Source: Amycolatopsis azurea DSM 43854
GTDB lineage: Bacteria > Actinomycetota > Actinomycetes > Mycobacteriales > Pseudonocardiaceae
Length of the DNA stretch: 64,000 nt
NCBI RefSeq assembly: GCF_001995215.1
Contig: NZ_MUXN01000003.1
Coordinates: forward strand, 141,329 to 205,328
Direction: 5' to 3'
This document shows positions 7,535 to 16,927 of the stretch, one piece after another. The notes below the pieces were generated by a model, which saw nothing but the letters and a program-made list of their open reading frames with translations, had not been told where the DNA came from and searched no databases. A program made the translations under genes and the position numbers. Within the stretch, counting starts at the first letter, position 1. Every line of letters starts with the position of its first letter.

Positions 7535-10500
7535 GGACCGTTGTGGATGAGCGAAGCCCACAGGTCCGGGCGATCCGGGTGTTCGGCGCGCAGATCCAGG
7601 GTGGCCTGCCGGACGGCGTGGGCGGCGGAGCCGGCGGAAGGGGTTCCGTCCAGGTGCCGGTAGATCTCGCGCGCGGCCGTGGCCGCGACGTCGTCGGCGA
7701 TCGGCCACAGCGTGGCGATGACGTGCCGGAAGCCCGCCATCTGGAAGGCCGACGCCAGGTGCAGCGACTCGTCGGCCTGGGTGATGCCCGGGTTCGCGGT
7801 CGAACAGGCGGACAGGTAGGCCAGCTCGGCGTCGGCCAGCCGCAGACGGCTGATCTCGGACAGCGTCAGGATTTCGTCGTGGAGCTGGAGCCCGCTTCGG
7901 GACGGGACGAGCAGATCGGCGTCGGCGTGACAGGCGAAATGGGCCCACGTCGCTTGTCGCAGCGCGGTGCGCACGGCGTCGGCCGTGGCGTGTTCGTCGA
8001 CCAGCAGCGGGAGGTCCGGATGGGCGCCGTGGAGGTGTTCCGCTTCGCCGGCGGTGGCCGGTAGCGGAGTCGCGCCCGGGGCGTCGCGGACGGCGACGGT
8101 CAGTTGCCTGCGTCCGGCCGACGGCGGACGGGATCGGGCGTGGGACAACGTCCGCAGGGTCGCGGTGTAGGAGGAGACCACCGCGTCGAGAGCGCCCGGT
8201 TCGCCGGGACGTCCGGCGGCGTGCCACGGGAACAGGCCGAGCAGATCGGTGGGCATCCACCAGACCCGTCGCGCGGTGGGCAGAGCGGCCAGGATCGGGG
8301 CGACGGCGACGTCCCACAGCCAGCCGGTGATGTCCGGGACGACCCGCCGCCGGTGCAGCGCGGCCGCGAACCCGCTTCGCTGGTTGACGTCGATGAGGTG
8401 CTGGACCCGCTCGTGCAGTCCGGCGCCGCCGAGGCCGGGCAGCCGGACGAGGATCGGGTCGCCGGTGGCGGTGACGATGATCGCCTCGCCCTGACGGAGA
8501 TTCGTGTTGACCAGGACCACCACGCCGTCGGCCGCCGCCGTCCGGAGTTCGGAAAACGTCCGCGCCGTAACGGAATCCGTGTCGACGTCGAGTTCGGCGG
8601 CGAGCAGGACGCCGCGTCCGCGCTCGGCCGTCTCGACGGCACCCGCCGGATCGCCGACGGCGCAGTGCGCGGCGATGCTTTCCCGTACCAGCCCGGTGTA
8701 CTGGCCTATCCGGTATTCGCGGTCGCGCCAGTCCGCGCCCGACGGCGGGAGCGACGACAGCAGCGCGGTGGCCGAGTCCAGCAGCGTCGCGGCACGGCGG
8801 TGGTCACCGAGCACCGTCGCCACCCGGCCCGCCACGTGGAAGGAGCGGACCTGCTGCGTCGTCGAAGCCGTGGCGGCCGATTCGGTGATCACGTCGATGA
8901 GCGGGCCGAGGCGGTCCCTGTCCACGGGACGGCCCGTGGTGTCGGCGAACTGGTGGTGCGCCTGGCCGAGGTTCGTGGCCACCCTGGCCAGTTCGGGATG
9001 CGCGGCGGGCAGGCACGCCAGCGCCTGCTCCTGGAACCCGATGCCGCGCCGCATGTCCGCCTCGTCGGCGGAATGCCGGTGCCGGAGCTGGTAGACGGTG
9101 TTGAGATCGGACAGGCAGCGATACCGGGTGGGGTGATCGGCGGGCAGCGTGTCCAGCGCCAGATGGGCGAGTTCGATCGCTCGATCCAGATTCGCGACGT
9201 CGCCGTGGTGTTTGAACTGGTCCCGGTAGGCGGCGGACACCGTCCGGACGGTGACGATCCGGGTCGGGTCGTCGGCCGGGATGGCGGCCAGCGCCCGCTC
9301 ACCCAGCTCGATGGCGTGCGCGCGGTCGGCGGACGCCTCGGTGTGCTCGGCCCGGCTCCCGTAGGCGACGCAGAGATTGGACAGTGACGTGACGCGGGTC
9401 GGATGACCTTCGGGCAGCAGCGCGAGCGCTTCCTCGTCGACGTCGATGGCCTGCTGGAGATCCGAAAGCAGGCCGGTGTGCTCGTAGAGCCGTTGCAGCG
9501 CGGGGCTGAGGTTGCCCAGCGCGCTCGCCTTGTCCGGTGAACCGGCAGGGCTCGCCGCGGCCGCCTGCCTGCCGTAGCCGATCGCGCGCCGTAGCTGCGC
9601 CAGGTCCCGCGTCGCCTCGTAGAGGTGGCGACAGGCCAGGTTGAGCATGGACGCCGGGATGGCCCGGCGCGCGTCGTCTTCGGGCAGCGACGCCAACGCC
9701 CGCTCGCCGGATTCCACGGCCCGGCTCAGATCGCCGACGTCGCCGAGCCGTTGGTACCGCTCGCGGTACATCACGCAGAGGTCGGTCAACGGCTTGAACA
9801 GGTCCGGTTCCGCCGCGAGTGCCCGCTCCTCGAAATCGATGGCCTGCCGCAGATCGGCGACGTCGCCCAGGCGTTCGTACCGCCGGAACCGGATCGAACC
9901 GACCCTGGCCAGGCAGCTCGCGTGGTCCGGATCCCCGGAGGCGGTGAGGGCCAAGGCCTGTTCGGCGTGGTCGATCGCGGTGCCCAGGTCACCGATGTCG
10001 CCGGTTCTGATCGACCGATCGCAATAGGTGTCGGCGAGATTGGCCAGACCCGCCGCGCGCAAGGGAGCGTCGTCGGGACTCGAGGTCACCGCCGCCGTGG
10101 TCAGTTCGATCGAGCGGGTCAGGTCCGTCGTCGCGTCGGTCCTTCCGTGGCGGGAGCGATAGGCCACGCCGAGATTCGACAGGATCCCCGCACGTTCCGG
10201 ATGCCCCGTGGGGAGGACTCGGATCGCGCGTTCCCCGGTTTCGATGGTCCGCTCGAGATCGTCCATCCGGCGGGTGCGCCGATAACGCCACTGGAGGCCC
10301 ACGATGAGCAGCGCGACCCGGCTGCCTGCCCGGGGATCGCCGGCGTCGGTCGCCGCCGACAGCAACATGATCCCGGCGTCGAGCAACTCCGGTTCGGGGG
10401 AGCGCGAGCCTGCCAGCAGCAGATCGCGTCCCACTTCGGCTTGAGCGTTCGCCTCGGCCGCCGGGCCGATCAGCGTCCGGACCGGTTCGGGCAGCGCGGC

Positions 10501-10773
10501 GGGTTGATCCGCCAGCCGGGTGAGAAAGACGAGCGCCTTGGCCAGCTCCGCGTATTTGGCGTCCGTCCCCAGAACGGAGCAACGGAAGAAACGCCACCAG
10601 CCGAGTACCTGGCACGCCGCGGCCCACTGATCATCGTTGCCGGACAACGCGATCGGAATCACTTCGGTCGCGTCGGCCGCGGCGTCGGACGTGAACAACG
10701 ACTCCGGCTTGCGTGACCGTTGGAATTCGGCCAACCGTGCGGACAACCGATTCAGCGCCTCATGATGTGCCAC
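7531..10773 (-). CDS. TPR-CHAT domain protein, caspase-like cysteine protease
   Basis: This soluble protein is about 1080 residues. The middle part (about 150-650) holds nine or more TPR-like helical repeats with the recurring pattern DLxxAIxxxExAL...PxxHPxR. The C-terminal CHAT domain (about 770-1080) has the caspase-type dyad: His949 in HFACHAD and Cys990 in YLSACSTA. CHAT proteases cleave partner proteins when a sensor is triggered, as in gasdermin defence modules and type III-E CRISPR; here the TPRs are the likely sensor or partner-binding part. GTG 10773 is chosen because the coding bias fades upstream and the next gene starts divergently at 10820; no ribosome site is visible. Partners are probably the two genes at 10820-12060. 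Confidence 0.85.
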   Translation of the reverse strand: MAHHEALNRLSARLAEFQRSRKPESLFTSDAAADATEVIPIALSGNDDQWAAACQVLGWWRFFRCSVLGTDAKYAELAKALVFLTRLADQPAALPEPVRTLIGPAAEANAQAEVGRDLLLAGSRSPEPELLDAGIMLLSAATDAGDPRAGSRVALLIVGLQWRYRRTRRMDDLERTIETGERAIRVLPTGHPERAGILSNLGVAYRSRHGRTDATTDLTRSIELTTAAVTSSPDDAPLRAAGLANLADTYCDRSIRTGDIGDLGTAIDHAEQALALTASGDPDHASCLARVGSIRFRRYERLGDVADLRQAIDFEERALAAEPDLFKPLTDLCVMYRERYQRLGDVGDLSRAVESGERALASLPEDDARRAIPASMLNLACRHLYEATRDLAQLRRAIGYGRQAAAASPAGSPDKASALGNLSPALQRLYEHTGLLSDLQQAIDVDEEALALLPEGHPTRVTSLSNLCVAYGSRAEHTEASADRAHAIELGERALAAIPADDPTRIVTVRTVSAAYRDQFKHHGDVANLDRAIELAHLALDTLPADHPTRYRCLSDLNTVYQLRHRHSADEADMRRGIGFQEQALACLPAAHPELARVATNLGQAHHQFADTTGRPVDRDRLGPLIDVITESAATASTTQQVRSFHVAGRVATVLGDHRRAATLLDSATALLSSLPPSGADWRDREYRIGQYTGLVRESIAAHCAVGDPAGAVETAERGRGVLLAAELDVDTDSVTARTFSELRTAAADGVVVLVNTNLRQGEAIIVTATGDPILVRLPGLGGAGLHERVQHLIDVNQRSGFAAALHRRRVVPDITGWLWDVAVAPILAALPTARRVWWMPTDLLGLFPWHAAGRPGEPGALDAVVSSYTATLRTLSHARSRPPSAGRRQLTVAVRDAPGATPLPATAGEAEHLHGAHPDLPLLVDEHATADAVRTALRQATWAHFACHADADLLVPSRSGLQLHDEILTLSEISRLRLADAELAYLSACSTANPGITQADESLHLASAFQMAGFRHVIATLWPIADDVAATAAREIYRHLDGTPSAGSAAHAVRQATLDLRAEHPDRPDLWASLIHNGP

Positions 10774-10819
10774 CAGCCGATACCGTACCCAATCAAGGCA
10801 CCGAGCGGGGAGGAACCGG

Positions 10820-11170
10820 ATGGATGACGCCGAACGGCGAGTGGTGGCACGGTTCTGCCTCGATCTGCCGGATCTGCGCGCCGAGGTCGCGCGGCTCGAC
10901 GAGACGAAACGCGGGCAGCTGACCCGGATCGAACGGGCCGCGGCCGAGGGGCGGCCGATCTCCGGTCTGCTCAGCCGGTACTTCGGCATCGACCCGGCCA
11001 CCGGAAACCGTTCGCTGCACGGCGGATTGCCCGGCGCGGGCGCCGGACGGGCACATGAGGAACTGTTCGGGTGCCCGCTCGGTCATTGCTCGCGCGAGGA
11101 ACGGCCGGTGCCCGCCGGGCCGGTGCCCCGCTGCCTGCTGACCGGCTCGGCGATGAAGCGCCTTCGATGA
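10820..11170 (+). CDS. Small helical protein with C-terminal CPLGHC...C motif
   Basis: This 116-residue protein has a helical N-terminal half (residues 1-60, charged and heptad-like) and a C-terminal metal-binding-like segment: Cys85-PLGH-Cys90 followed by Cys105 in PVPRCLLTG. I recall similar small proteins with CPxxxC...PGGPxPxC segments beside CHAT protease genes, described computationally as CHAT-associated small proteins; I cannot confirm the family name here. ATG 10820 follows GGGGAGGA. It is divergent from the CHAT gene across 46 bp, and its stop overlaps the next start by ATGA. The likely role is an adaptor or regulator of the CHAT protease. Confidence 0.72.
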   Translation: MDDAERRVVARFCLDLPDLRAEVARLDETKRGQLTRIERAAAEGRPISGLLSRYFGIDPATGNRSLHGGLPGAGAGRAHEELFGCPLGHCSREERPVPAGPVPRCLLTGSAMKRLR

Positions 11171-12060
11171 GCGACTTCTTCAAGGAACTGGCGAAAACCC
11201 TCGCGCAACGGTGGGTCGGACTGCTGGCCGTGCCCGGCGCGCTGTTCGTCGTCGGCGCGCTCCTCGGTGCCCGGCTGGGGCACGCGCACGCGCTGGACCT
11301 GTCGATGGCGTCGCAGGTGTTCACGACGACGGCGACGTCCGTCGCGGGCCGGGCGGGCACCGTGCAGGTGGTCGTGCTCGTCGTGGCCCTGCTCGCGTCG
11401 GCCGGGGTCGGCCTGCTGGTCCAGGCGATGGCGGGGGTCACCCGAAGACTGTGGCTGGGGCAGTGGCCGGGAGGGATCCTGACGGCCCGGCGCGTCCGGA
11501 AGTGGGAACGGCGTCTGGGGCACCGGCAGGAGCTGGAGGCCGCGGAACCCGCGGTGGCCCGAAGCGCTTCGGCGCAACACGAGATCGATCGTGCCTCCGC
11601 GCGGATGAACGCGGTCGCGATGGCGCGGCCGGGCAGGCCCACCTGGATGGGGGACCGGATCCACGCCGTGGAAGCGATCGCGGCCGGGCGCTACGGCCTG
11701 GATCTCCCGTTCGCGTGGCCCCGCCTGTGGCTCACCATGCCGGAGACCGCCCGCGCCGAGATCTCCGCCGCGAACGGGGCGTTCGCGGCGGCGGTCACGG
11801 TCGCCAGCTGGGCCTGGCCGACGCTGCTGCTCGGCGTGTTCTGGTGGCCCGCGATCGTGGTGGCGGTGGTGATCGGCACGACGGGCTGGGTCCGCGGCCG
11901 GGCCGCGATCACCGATCTGACCGCGCTGGCCGAGTCCGCGCTGGACCTGTACGGCTGCGCGCTGGCGACCGCGGCCGGTGTCGAGACCCAGCGACCGGCC
12001 GGGCCATTGGAGGTCGACGAAGGCGCGCGGGTGTCCGCGATCTTCCGCAAGGGCCGCTGA
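11167..12060 (+). CDS. Four-TM membrane protein coupled to the CHAT module
   Basis: This 297-residue protein has two hydrophobic segments near residues 16-38 and 65-88, a long basic and Ala-rich cytoplasmic-looking region (about 90-200, with ARRVRKWERR), and two more segments near 205-245. There is no recognised domain and no pore-toxin signature I can name. Translation is coupled to the preceding small Cys-motif protein by ATGA. In a protease-effector module a membrane protein could be the anchor, the sensor or the executed target; which one is unknown. The sequence directly shows only topology and coupling. Confidence 0.7.
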   Translation: MSDFFKELAKTLAQRWVGLLAVPGALFVVGALLGARLGHAHALDLSMASQVFTTTATSVAGRAGTVQVVVLVVALLASAGVGLLVQAMAGVTRRLWLGQWPGGILTARRVRKWERRLGHRQELEAAEPAVARSASAQHEIDRASARMNAVAMARPGRPTWMGDRIHAVEAIAAGRYGLDLPFAWPRLWLTMPETARAEISAANGAFAAAVTVASWAWPTLLLGVFWWPAIVVAVVIGTTGWVRGRAAITDLTALAESALDLYGCALATAAGVETQRPAGPLEVDEGARVSAIFRKGR

Positions 12061-12630
12061 ACCAGGACGGGGCCTGACACCGGCCCCAGGAACGGGGTCG
12101 TGAGTGGTAAGTGTCGTTATCACCCCACGTCGGGTCGGCGTGAGTGTCCCGAGCGCCACGCCCGGGACACTCACCGTCTCGAACGTGGCGCCCGCGACGT
12201 ACTGCCCTGACGTTCGGGACGGCGCATTCAGGCAGGCGACACCGGAAGGCACTGGCCGGGGTGGTCGCGAGTGGCGACTCGGGTTCCCTTGAGGGGTTAG
12301 GCGAACGTGGCGTGTTCGCTCGACCGTACGCCGGTCTCGGGTGTCGCGAAAGCCACTTTCGGGACACTTCCGGCCCCATCGTCCACGAGGATCGCAAGGC
12401 CCGGGATGGAGGGGACTTTCCGCGCGTGCGATGAGGGGAAAGTCGTCCTCATCACTCACGAGAAGGGGCCCCCGGCCTGCGGCGCCCTCCACCGGAACCT
12501 TCGAAACCTGACGCCCCGAACCCGGCCTGACACCGACCCCGGGAGCTGAATGCGCTCTCGACTGTCCACAAGGGACAAAACCTTTAGTCAGAGTGCCCGA
12601 CTTGGGCACTTTGGGCGACTTTTCAACGGG

Positions 12631-12962
12631 GTCGTGAGTGGCAAAGAGGGTTATTGAGCAGAAAGGCAAAGGTGTCCTGTCAGGTGCCAAGTCCGTGAAG
12701 GCCTCCTTGAGGGACCCAGAGTCCCTCAAGGAGGCCTTCACGGACCGGTGTTCGGTCGCGACCAGCGTGGTGAAGGGGGCTTTCCCCTCACCGCACGAGC
12801 GGAAAGTCCCCTTCACCCCGGGTCATCCGTCCTCGTGGGCGGCGGAGTCCCCGAGCGTTGCGAAAGTGGCTTTCGCAACACCCGAAGTCGGCGTACGGGC
12901 GAGCGACTGAACACGCCACATTTGCCTTACCCCTCAATAGAACCCTCTTTGCCACTCACGAC
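12631..12962. repeat. Inverted-repeat-bounded composite element (332 bp)
   Basis: The left arm starts GTCGTGAGTGGCAAAGAGGG (12631-12658). The right arm at 12933-12962 is its reverse complement except for a 2-nt insertion. The arms enclose three smaller hairpins but no gene. The outer arm shares its first 11 bases with the palindromes at 32889-32944 and 45717-45764. It resembles a non-autonomous MITE-like unit; no target-site duplication is evident. Confidence 0.6.
12691..12745. repeat. 25-bp perfect hairpin, GTCCGTGAAGGCCTCC family
   Basis: Both arms are 25 bp and perfect (starting GTCCGTGAAGGCCTCC) with loop CCAGA. An almost identical copy is at 22660-22714, and diverged ones at 23470-23523 and 63755-63807. 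Elsewhere in this window the family sits just downstream of stop codons, consistent with terminator use. Confidence 0.8.
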
Positions 12963-13154
12963 CTCACTCGAAAACGCATTTAAAGGCATTAATCGGACAT
13001 GCATTCGCCCTTGAGTGTCCCATGTGGGCACTCGGGGGTGGGCACCGGCGTCAGGTCGCGCCGCAGGGCTCTACTTTGAAGCCGTCGGGAGAGGGGCCCG
13101 CTGGACAGCGGGCTCGGACACGCCACATTCGCCTTACCCCTCGATAAACTCAAG

Positions 13155-14267
13155 CTAGGCGGGGAGTGCCATCCGGTGATGGCAGGCTTCGATGAGCGGA
13201 TACGACTCGTGGTGCCGCCCTTGCCGTTCCAAGGCGGCGACCGCGACCGAGGTCTCGACCAGGGCCGCGCACCGTTCCCCGCGGCGGAGGGCGAACGCCC
13301 GGAGGGCTTCCGGGACGTCCGGGCGATCATCGAGCTCCCGCGCCAGGATCACGCCGTCTTCGATGGCGAGGGCGGCCCCGGAAGCGGTTTGCGGCGAGGG
13401 CGCGTGCGCGGCGTCGCCGATGATGACGCCGGGGCCGCCGGACCACGACGATGCGGTGAGCGTGGTCCGCACGGGCCGCCGGATCACCGAATCGGATCGT
13501 GCGACCAGGGAACGGAGTTCGGCGGCACGGCCGGTGAAGGAGGCCATCAGATCTTCCATCCGCGGAGCGGGCTCGTCTTCCGGGCGGACGTCGTTCTCGG
13601 TGAGGAAGACGTACGCCTGGCCGGGTGAGATCGGCACGACTCCCGTCTGATGACCGGTACCGGCGAAAGTGTGGATGCCGGTGGCCCATCCGGGGCGCGG
13701 GATCAGGGCACGCCAGACCTGCTGGCCGTGATAGCGGATCGGGGTGGGGCGGCCGATGAGGTCACGGACGGCGGAGCGGATCCCGTCGGCGCCGACGAGC
13801 AGGTCGACGGTCCGCGTCGTCGCATCGGTCAGTTCGGCACGCGCCCGGCCGTTTTCGAGGCCCAGGCGGGAAACGCTGAGTCCGAAGTGGATCCGGGTGC
13901 CGAGCCGCAGTGCTTCGGCGCGCAGGATCCGGTGCAGTTCCGGGCGCGCGATCCCCGCCATCGCCGGGCGGTCACGGCCGATCAGGCGCGGGAATTCGAA
14001 CGTGCTCTCCGCTCCGTCCGGGGCGGTGTTGGTGACGACGCTCATGCCGTATCCGGCGGCGAGGCACCGATCGGTCAGGCCCAGGTCGTCGAGCGCCCGC
14101 AGCGAGGGGCCGGTCAAACTCAGCCCCCAGCCCGCGGAGGTGCCCTCGGCGTCCTTTTCGACGATCTCGACAAGCCATCCGCGGCGGCGGAGCGCACTCG
14201 CCGCGGTCAGTCCCGCGATCCCGGCGCCGACGATCAGTGCCGAACGCGTGCCGTTCTTGATGTCCAT
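13155..14267 (-). CDS. FAD-dependent monooxygenase (class A flavoprotein type)
   Basis: This 370-residue cytoplasmic flavoprotein would hydroxylate or epoxidise an aromatic or polyketide-like substrate with NAD(P)H and oxygen. It has the N-terminal dinucleotide motif GAGIAG (14-19), the DG motif (VGADGIRS) and the GD motif that binds the FAD ribityl chain (GDAAHAPSP). The overall length fits the single-domain p-hydroxybenzoate-hydroxylase-like group. It is divergent from an AraC-type regulator 107 bp away, its probable controller. The substrate cannot be told; resistance-type inactivation of an antibiotic is one possibility for this family. Confidence 0.88.
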   Translation of the reverse strand: MDIKNGTRSALIVGAGIAGLTAASALRRRGWLVEIVEKDAEGTSAGWGLSLTGPSLRALDDLGLTDRCLAAGYGMSVVTNTAPDGAESTFEFPRLIGRDRPAMAGIARPELHRILRAEALRLGTRIHFGLSVSRLGLENGRARAELTDATTRTVDLLVGADGIRSAVRDLIGRPTPIRYHGQQVWRALIPRPGWATGIHTFAGTGHQTGVVPISPGQAYVFLTENDVRPEDEPAPRMEDLMASFTGRAAELRSLVARSDSVIRRPVRTTLTASSWSGGPGVIIGDAAHAPSPQTASGAALAIEDGVILARELDDRPDVPEALRAFALRRGERCAALVETSVAVAALERQGRHHESYPLIEACHHRMALPA

Positions 14268-14374
14268 CCGGTCAAGTTAGGCAGGCGGCCTCGCGTTCGT
14301 GCTCCGGTTCCGGCAAGGGCTGTCCGGTTCCGGCAACGGATCGCCCGATGCCATGATCGTCCGGGAGGTGAGCG

Positions 14375-15349
14375 ATGGCGTCGGGTCCTCTTCGCGATTT
14401 CGTCATCACGAAGTCCGGCAATCCGGTGAACCTGCTCCACGCGGCGTCCCGGCTCTTCGGCGGTGAGGTCACCACCAGCCCGATCGGTCCCTTCTCCGAC
14501 GGTGAGCACGAGGTCCGCGGTGTCGCGGGCCCGGACTTCACCGTCGGCTACTTCGCCTCGCCGCTGGCCGTCCGGGTCGGCGCGGTGCCCGGCAGGGATT
14601 CGTACTTCGTGAACCTGGGCCTCGCCGGTGAGGTCTGGGCGAGCAGCGGCGACGGGCGAGCCGTTCTCGGCCGGACGCTGGCCGGGGTGGTCAACCCGGG
14701 TGACGTCCAGGAACTGCGCCCGAAGCAGCCGGGCACGGAATGCCTCGGCCTGCGGATCGGCGCCGGGCTCGTCCGCCGGGAGTACGCGGCGCTCACCGGG
14801 CGCCCGGTGAGCGCCGCCGTGCGTTTCGACCTTCCGCTCGACCTTTCCGGGGCGCGGGGCAAGACGGTGAAGCTGCTGATCGGGTCCTTGATCGAGCAGC
14901 TCGGCTCCGGCGATCCGCTGCTCCAGCGGGAAGAACTACGACGAAGCCAATTGCGCTGCATCGCGACCGCGTTGCTGCTGGCCCAGCCGCACACCCACAG
15001 CGCCACGCTGCGCGGCGTTCCCGCGACCCCGCATCCCCGGGCGCTGCGGGCGGCCGTCGCCTTCGTCGAAGCCAATCTGGCGGAGCCGATCTCCCTCGGC
15101 CGGATCGCCGAGGCCGCCGGATGCGGCGCGAGGACGATCAGCGGGCTGTTCCGGGAAGAACTCGGGACCACTCCGATGGGCTATGTCCGCGGCCTCCGGT
15201 TGGACCGGATCCGGCACGAACTGCTCTCGACCGGCGACCGGGTCGGGGAAATAGCGTATCGCTGGGGTGTGACCCACCTCGGCCGATTCGCGGGCGACTA
15301 TCGTTCCCGGTTCGGTGAGCTCCCATCGGACACCGCCGCCCGGCGGTAG
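14375..15349 (+). CDS. AraC family transcriptional regulator
   Basis: This 324-residue regulator has an N-terminal ligand or dimerisation domain resembling the AraC-binding-like group and a C-terminal double HTH (about residues 225-315; FVEANLAEPISLGRIAEAAG, then VGEIAYRWGVTHLGRFAGDYRSRFG). GGGAGGTG precedes ATG 14375. It is divergent from the FAD monooxygenase, so it probably activates that gene in response to the substrate. The second HTH lacks the usual GF but keeps the RFAGDYRSRFGELP ending of the family. Confidence 0.88.
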   Translation: MASGPLRDFVITKSGNPVNLLHAASRLFGGEVTTSPIGPFSDGEHEVRGVAGPDFTVGYFASPLAVRVGAVPGRDSYFVNLGLAGEVWASSGDGRAVLGRTLAGVVNPGDVQELRPKQPGTECLGLRIGAGLVRREYAALTGRPVSAAVRFDLPLDLSGARGKTVKLLIGSLIEQLGSGDPLLQREELRRSQLRCIATALLLAQPHTHSATLRGVPATPHPRALRAAVAFVEANLAEPISLGRIAEAAGCGARTISGLFREELGTTPMGYVRGLRLDRIRHELLSTGDRVGEIAYRWGVTHLGRFAGDYRSRFGELPSDTAARR

Positions 15350-15423
15350 TGGAATTGAGCGTGAAAATTGTCACGGCGTGAAAAGAATTCCGGACGAGCG
15401 CGTTGGTCGGAATGGAGTAATGC

Positions 15424-15963
15424 TCACGAATTATAGGTCGGCGCGCCACGAAGCCGGTAATTGCGGCGCACGCTGGTGCCCTTGCTGAGGTCGGCGCCGT
15501 AGACGTGCAGAGTGATGGCGACGGTCCCGCCTGCGTTGTGCACCTGGTGGATGTCGTCGGGCGGCGCGACCCCGCTGACCGAGCCGGTGGGGCGCTGCCG
15601 CTGCGCTGTCCGGACCAGCCGGTCGTCCTTGATGTCGAAGATGTTCTCCGTCTCGGTCCCTTGGAGCACAAGGAAAGTGCACCACACCAGATGGTCGTGG
15701 ATCTCGGTGCGCTGGCCGGGCCGCCAGACCAGGGCGGTGATCGAGAAGTCGTCTTCCGCGTGCAGGGTGTTGCGGGTGTATCCCGTCGCGGACCCTTCCC
15801 GTTCCTCGGCGGTGAGCAGGGCCGTGGTCGGCCGGAGTTCGGTGAGAACGGAGGCCACGGCCTGTGCGGTGACAAGGGGTTCGTGCGTTCTTCCGGTGCA
15901 CAGGCGAAGCCGTTTTATCAGCTCGGAGAGGCCGGGTCTGACATTGGTGGAAGCGGCGGTCAT
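15424..15963 (-). CDS. Cysteine dioxygenase family protein (cupin)
   Basis: This 179-residue cupin of the type I cysteine dioxygenase family would oxidise a thiol such as cysteine or 3-mercaptopropionate to the sulfinate using non-haem Fe(II). The three iron ligands are visible at His89 and His91 (TEIHDHLVW) and His139 (DIHQVHN), close to the positions in studied CDOs. Start ATG 15963 has AAGGAGA upstream. It is divergent from a LysR regulator 94 bp away, a common arrangement. The substrate (cysteine or another thiol) is inferred from the family only. Confidence 0.85.
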   Translation of the reverse strand: MTAASTNVRPGLSELIKRLRLCTGRTHEPLVTAQAVASVLTELRPTTALLTAEEREGSATGYTRNTLHAEDDFSITALVWRPGQRTEIHDHLVWCTFLVLQGTETENIFDIKDDRLVRTAQRQRPTGSVSGVAPPDDIHQVHNAGGTVAITLHVYGADLSKGTSVRRNYRLRGAPTYNS

Positions 15964-16057
15964 CGGTGTTCTCCTTCCGGTCGCTTCCCATCGTGGTCCG
16001 GGCTCCGGTGGACGTCCAATGACGACGTTGTTCCGTTTTCATAGGTACTCTTTATGT

Positions 16058-16927
16058 ATGCTGAATCTGGTCCAGCTCACGGTGCTGGCGGCCGTCGCCA
16101 GACACGGTTCGATGACCGCGGCGGCGAAGGAACTGCATTACACCCAACCGGCGGTGAGTCACCATCTCGCGAGGTTGGAAGCCACCACCGGCGCGAAACT
16201 GATCCAGCGGATCGGCCGCGGTATCCGGCTCACCCCGGAAGGGAAGCTGCTGGCCGCCCGTGCGGCCGAGATCGTCGGCCGGGTCGAAGGCGCCGAGGCC
16301 GAATTGGCCGCGCAGGTCGGATTACGGGCGGGGAGGGTCCGGCTGGCCGGGTTCCAGTCGATCCTGAGCACCATCGTTCCCGGGGCGGCCGCCGCGCTGG
16401 CCCGCGCGCACCCCGGGATCGAGCTGGGGCTGGTCGACGAGCAGCCGGGCGAAGCGCTGCGCATGCTGCGGGAAGGGCGGATCGACGTCGCCTTGATCTT
16501 CCGGTACGCGGACACGCCGCGCGAGGAACAGGGGCTACGGCTGGTCCACCTGCTCGAAGACCCGATCTACCTGATCTCCAGCGAACCAGGGCAGACCGTC
16601 GCCGACCACCGTGACTCCACCTGGATCGGCGGCTGCGGCCGATGCCAGGACGAACTCGTCACCCTCTGCGGCCGCGCCGGGTTCGCGCCGCGGATCTCCT
16701 TGGTGAGCGACGACATGGTCGTCATGCAGGCGCTGGTCGCCGCCAGGATGGGCGTCACGACGCTGCCCAGGCTGGCGCTGCGCGCGCACCGGCTGCCGGG
16801 GATCCACGCGACCGAGCTGGCCGAAGATCCTCGCCAGATCTACGCCGCCACGTATGGCGATCCGCCGGATCCGCCTGCCGCCGCCGCGCTCATCCACGCG
16901 CTTCAGGCCAGTATCGAATCCTGCTGA
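16058..16927 (+). CDS. LysR family transcriptional regulator
   Basis: This 289-residue regulator has an N-terminal winged helix (residues 1-60; [29 protein letters not shown]) and a substrate-binding-like effector domain. ATG 16058 is chosen because it begins the HTH; another ATG at 16054 is out of frame. It is divergent from the cysteine-dioxygenase-like gene and probably controls it. Its 3' end overlaps the 3' end of the amidase gene by 25 bp on the opposite strand. Confidence 0.9.
   Translation: MLNLVQLTVLAAVARHGSMTAAAKELHYTQPAVSHHLARLEATTGAKLIQRIGRGIRLTPEGKLLAARAAEIVGRVEGAEAELAAQVGLRAGRVRLAGFQSILSTIVPGAAAALARAHPGIELGLVDEQPGEALRMLREGRIDVALIFRYADTPREEQGLRLVHLLEDPIYLISSEPGQTVADHRDSTWIGGCGRCQDELVTLCGRAGFAPRISLVSDDMVVMQALVAARMGVTTLPRLALRAHRLPGIHATELAEDPRQIYAATYGDPPDPPAAAALIHALQASIESC

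Larger units (their letters stand above)
12061..13154. other. Repeat-rich intergenic region (about 1.1 kb), no credible gene
   Basis: The region is packed with at least eight palindromic or inverted elements: a single arm of the GTCGTGAGTGG family at 12097-12118, TTTCG palindromes at 12341-12366 and 12857-12879, a 25-bp hairpin at 12691-12745, an AAGGGGGCTTTCC hairpin at 12769-12827 and outer arms at 12631-12658 / 12933-12962. The segment ACACGCCACATT-GCCTTACCCCTC occurs at about 12909-12938 and 13117-13142, and inverted at about 12290-12315. Open frames here read through repeats and lack ribosome sites. Confidence 0.75.

Noticed and set aside
12150..12910. Several 60-96-codon frames in the repeat island
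   Set aside because: Their translations are made of repeat sequence (for example KASLRDP/ESLKEAFTD from both hairpin arms) and recur wherever the repeats occur.
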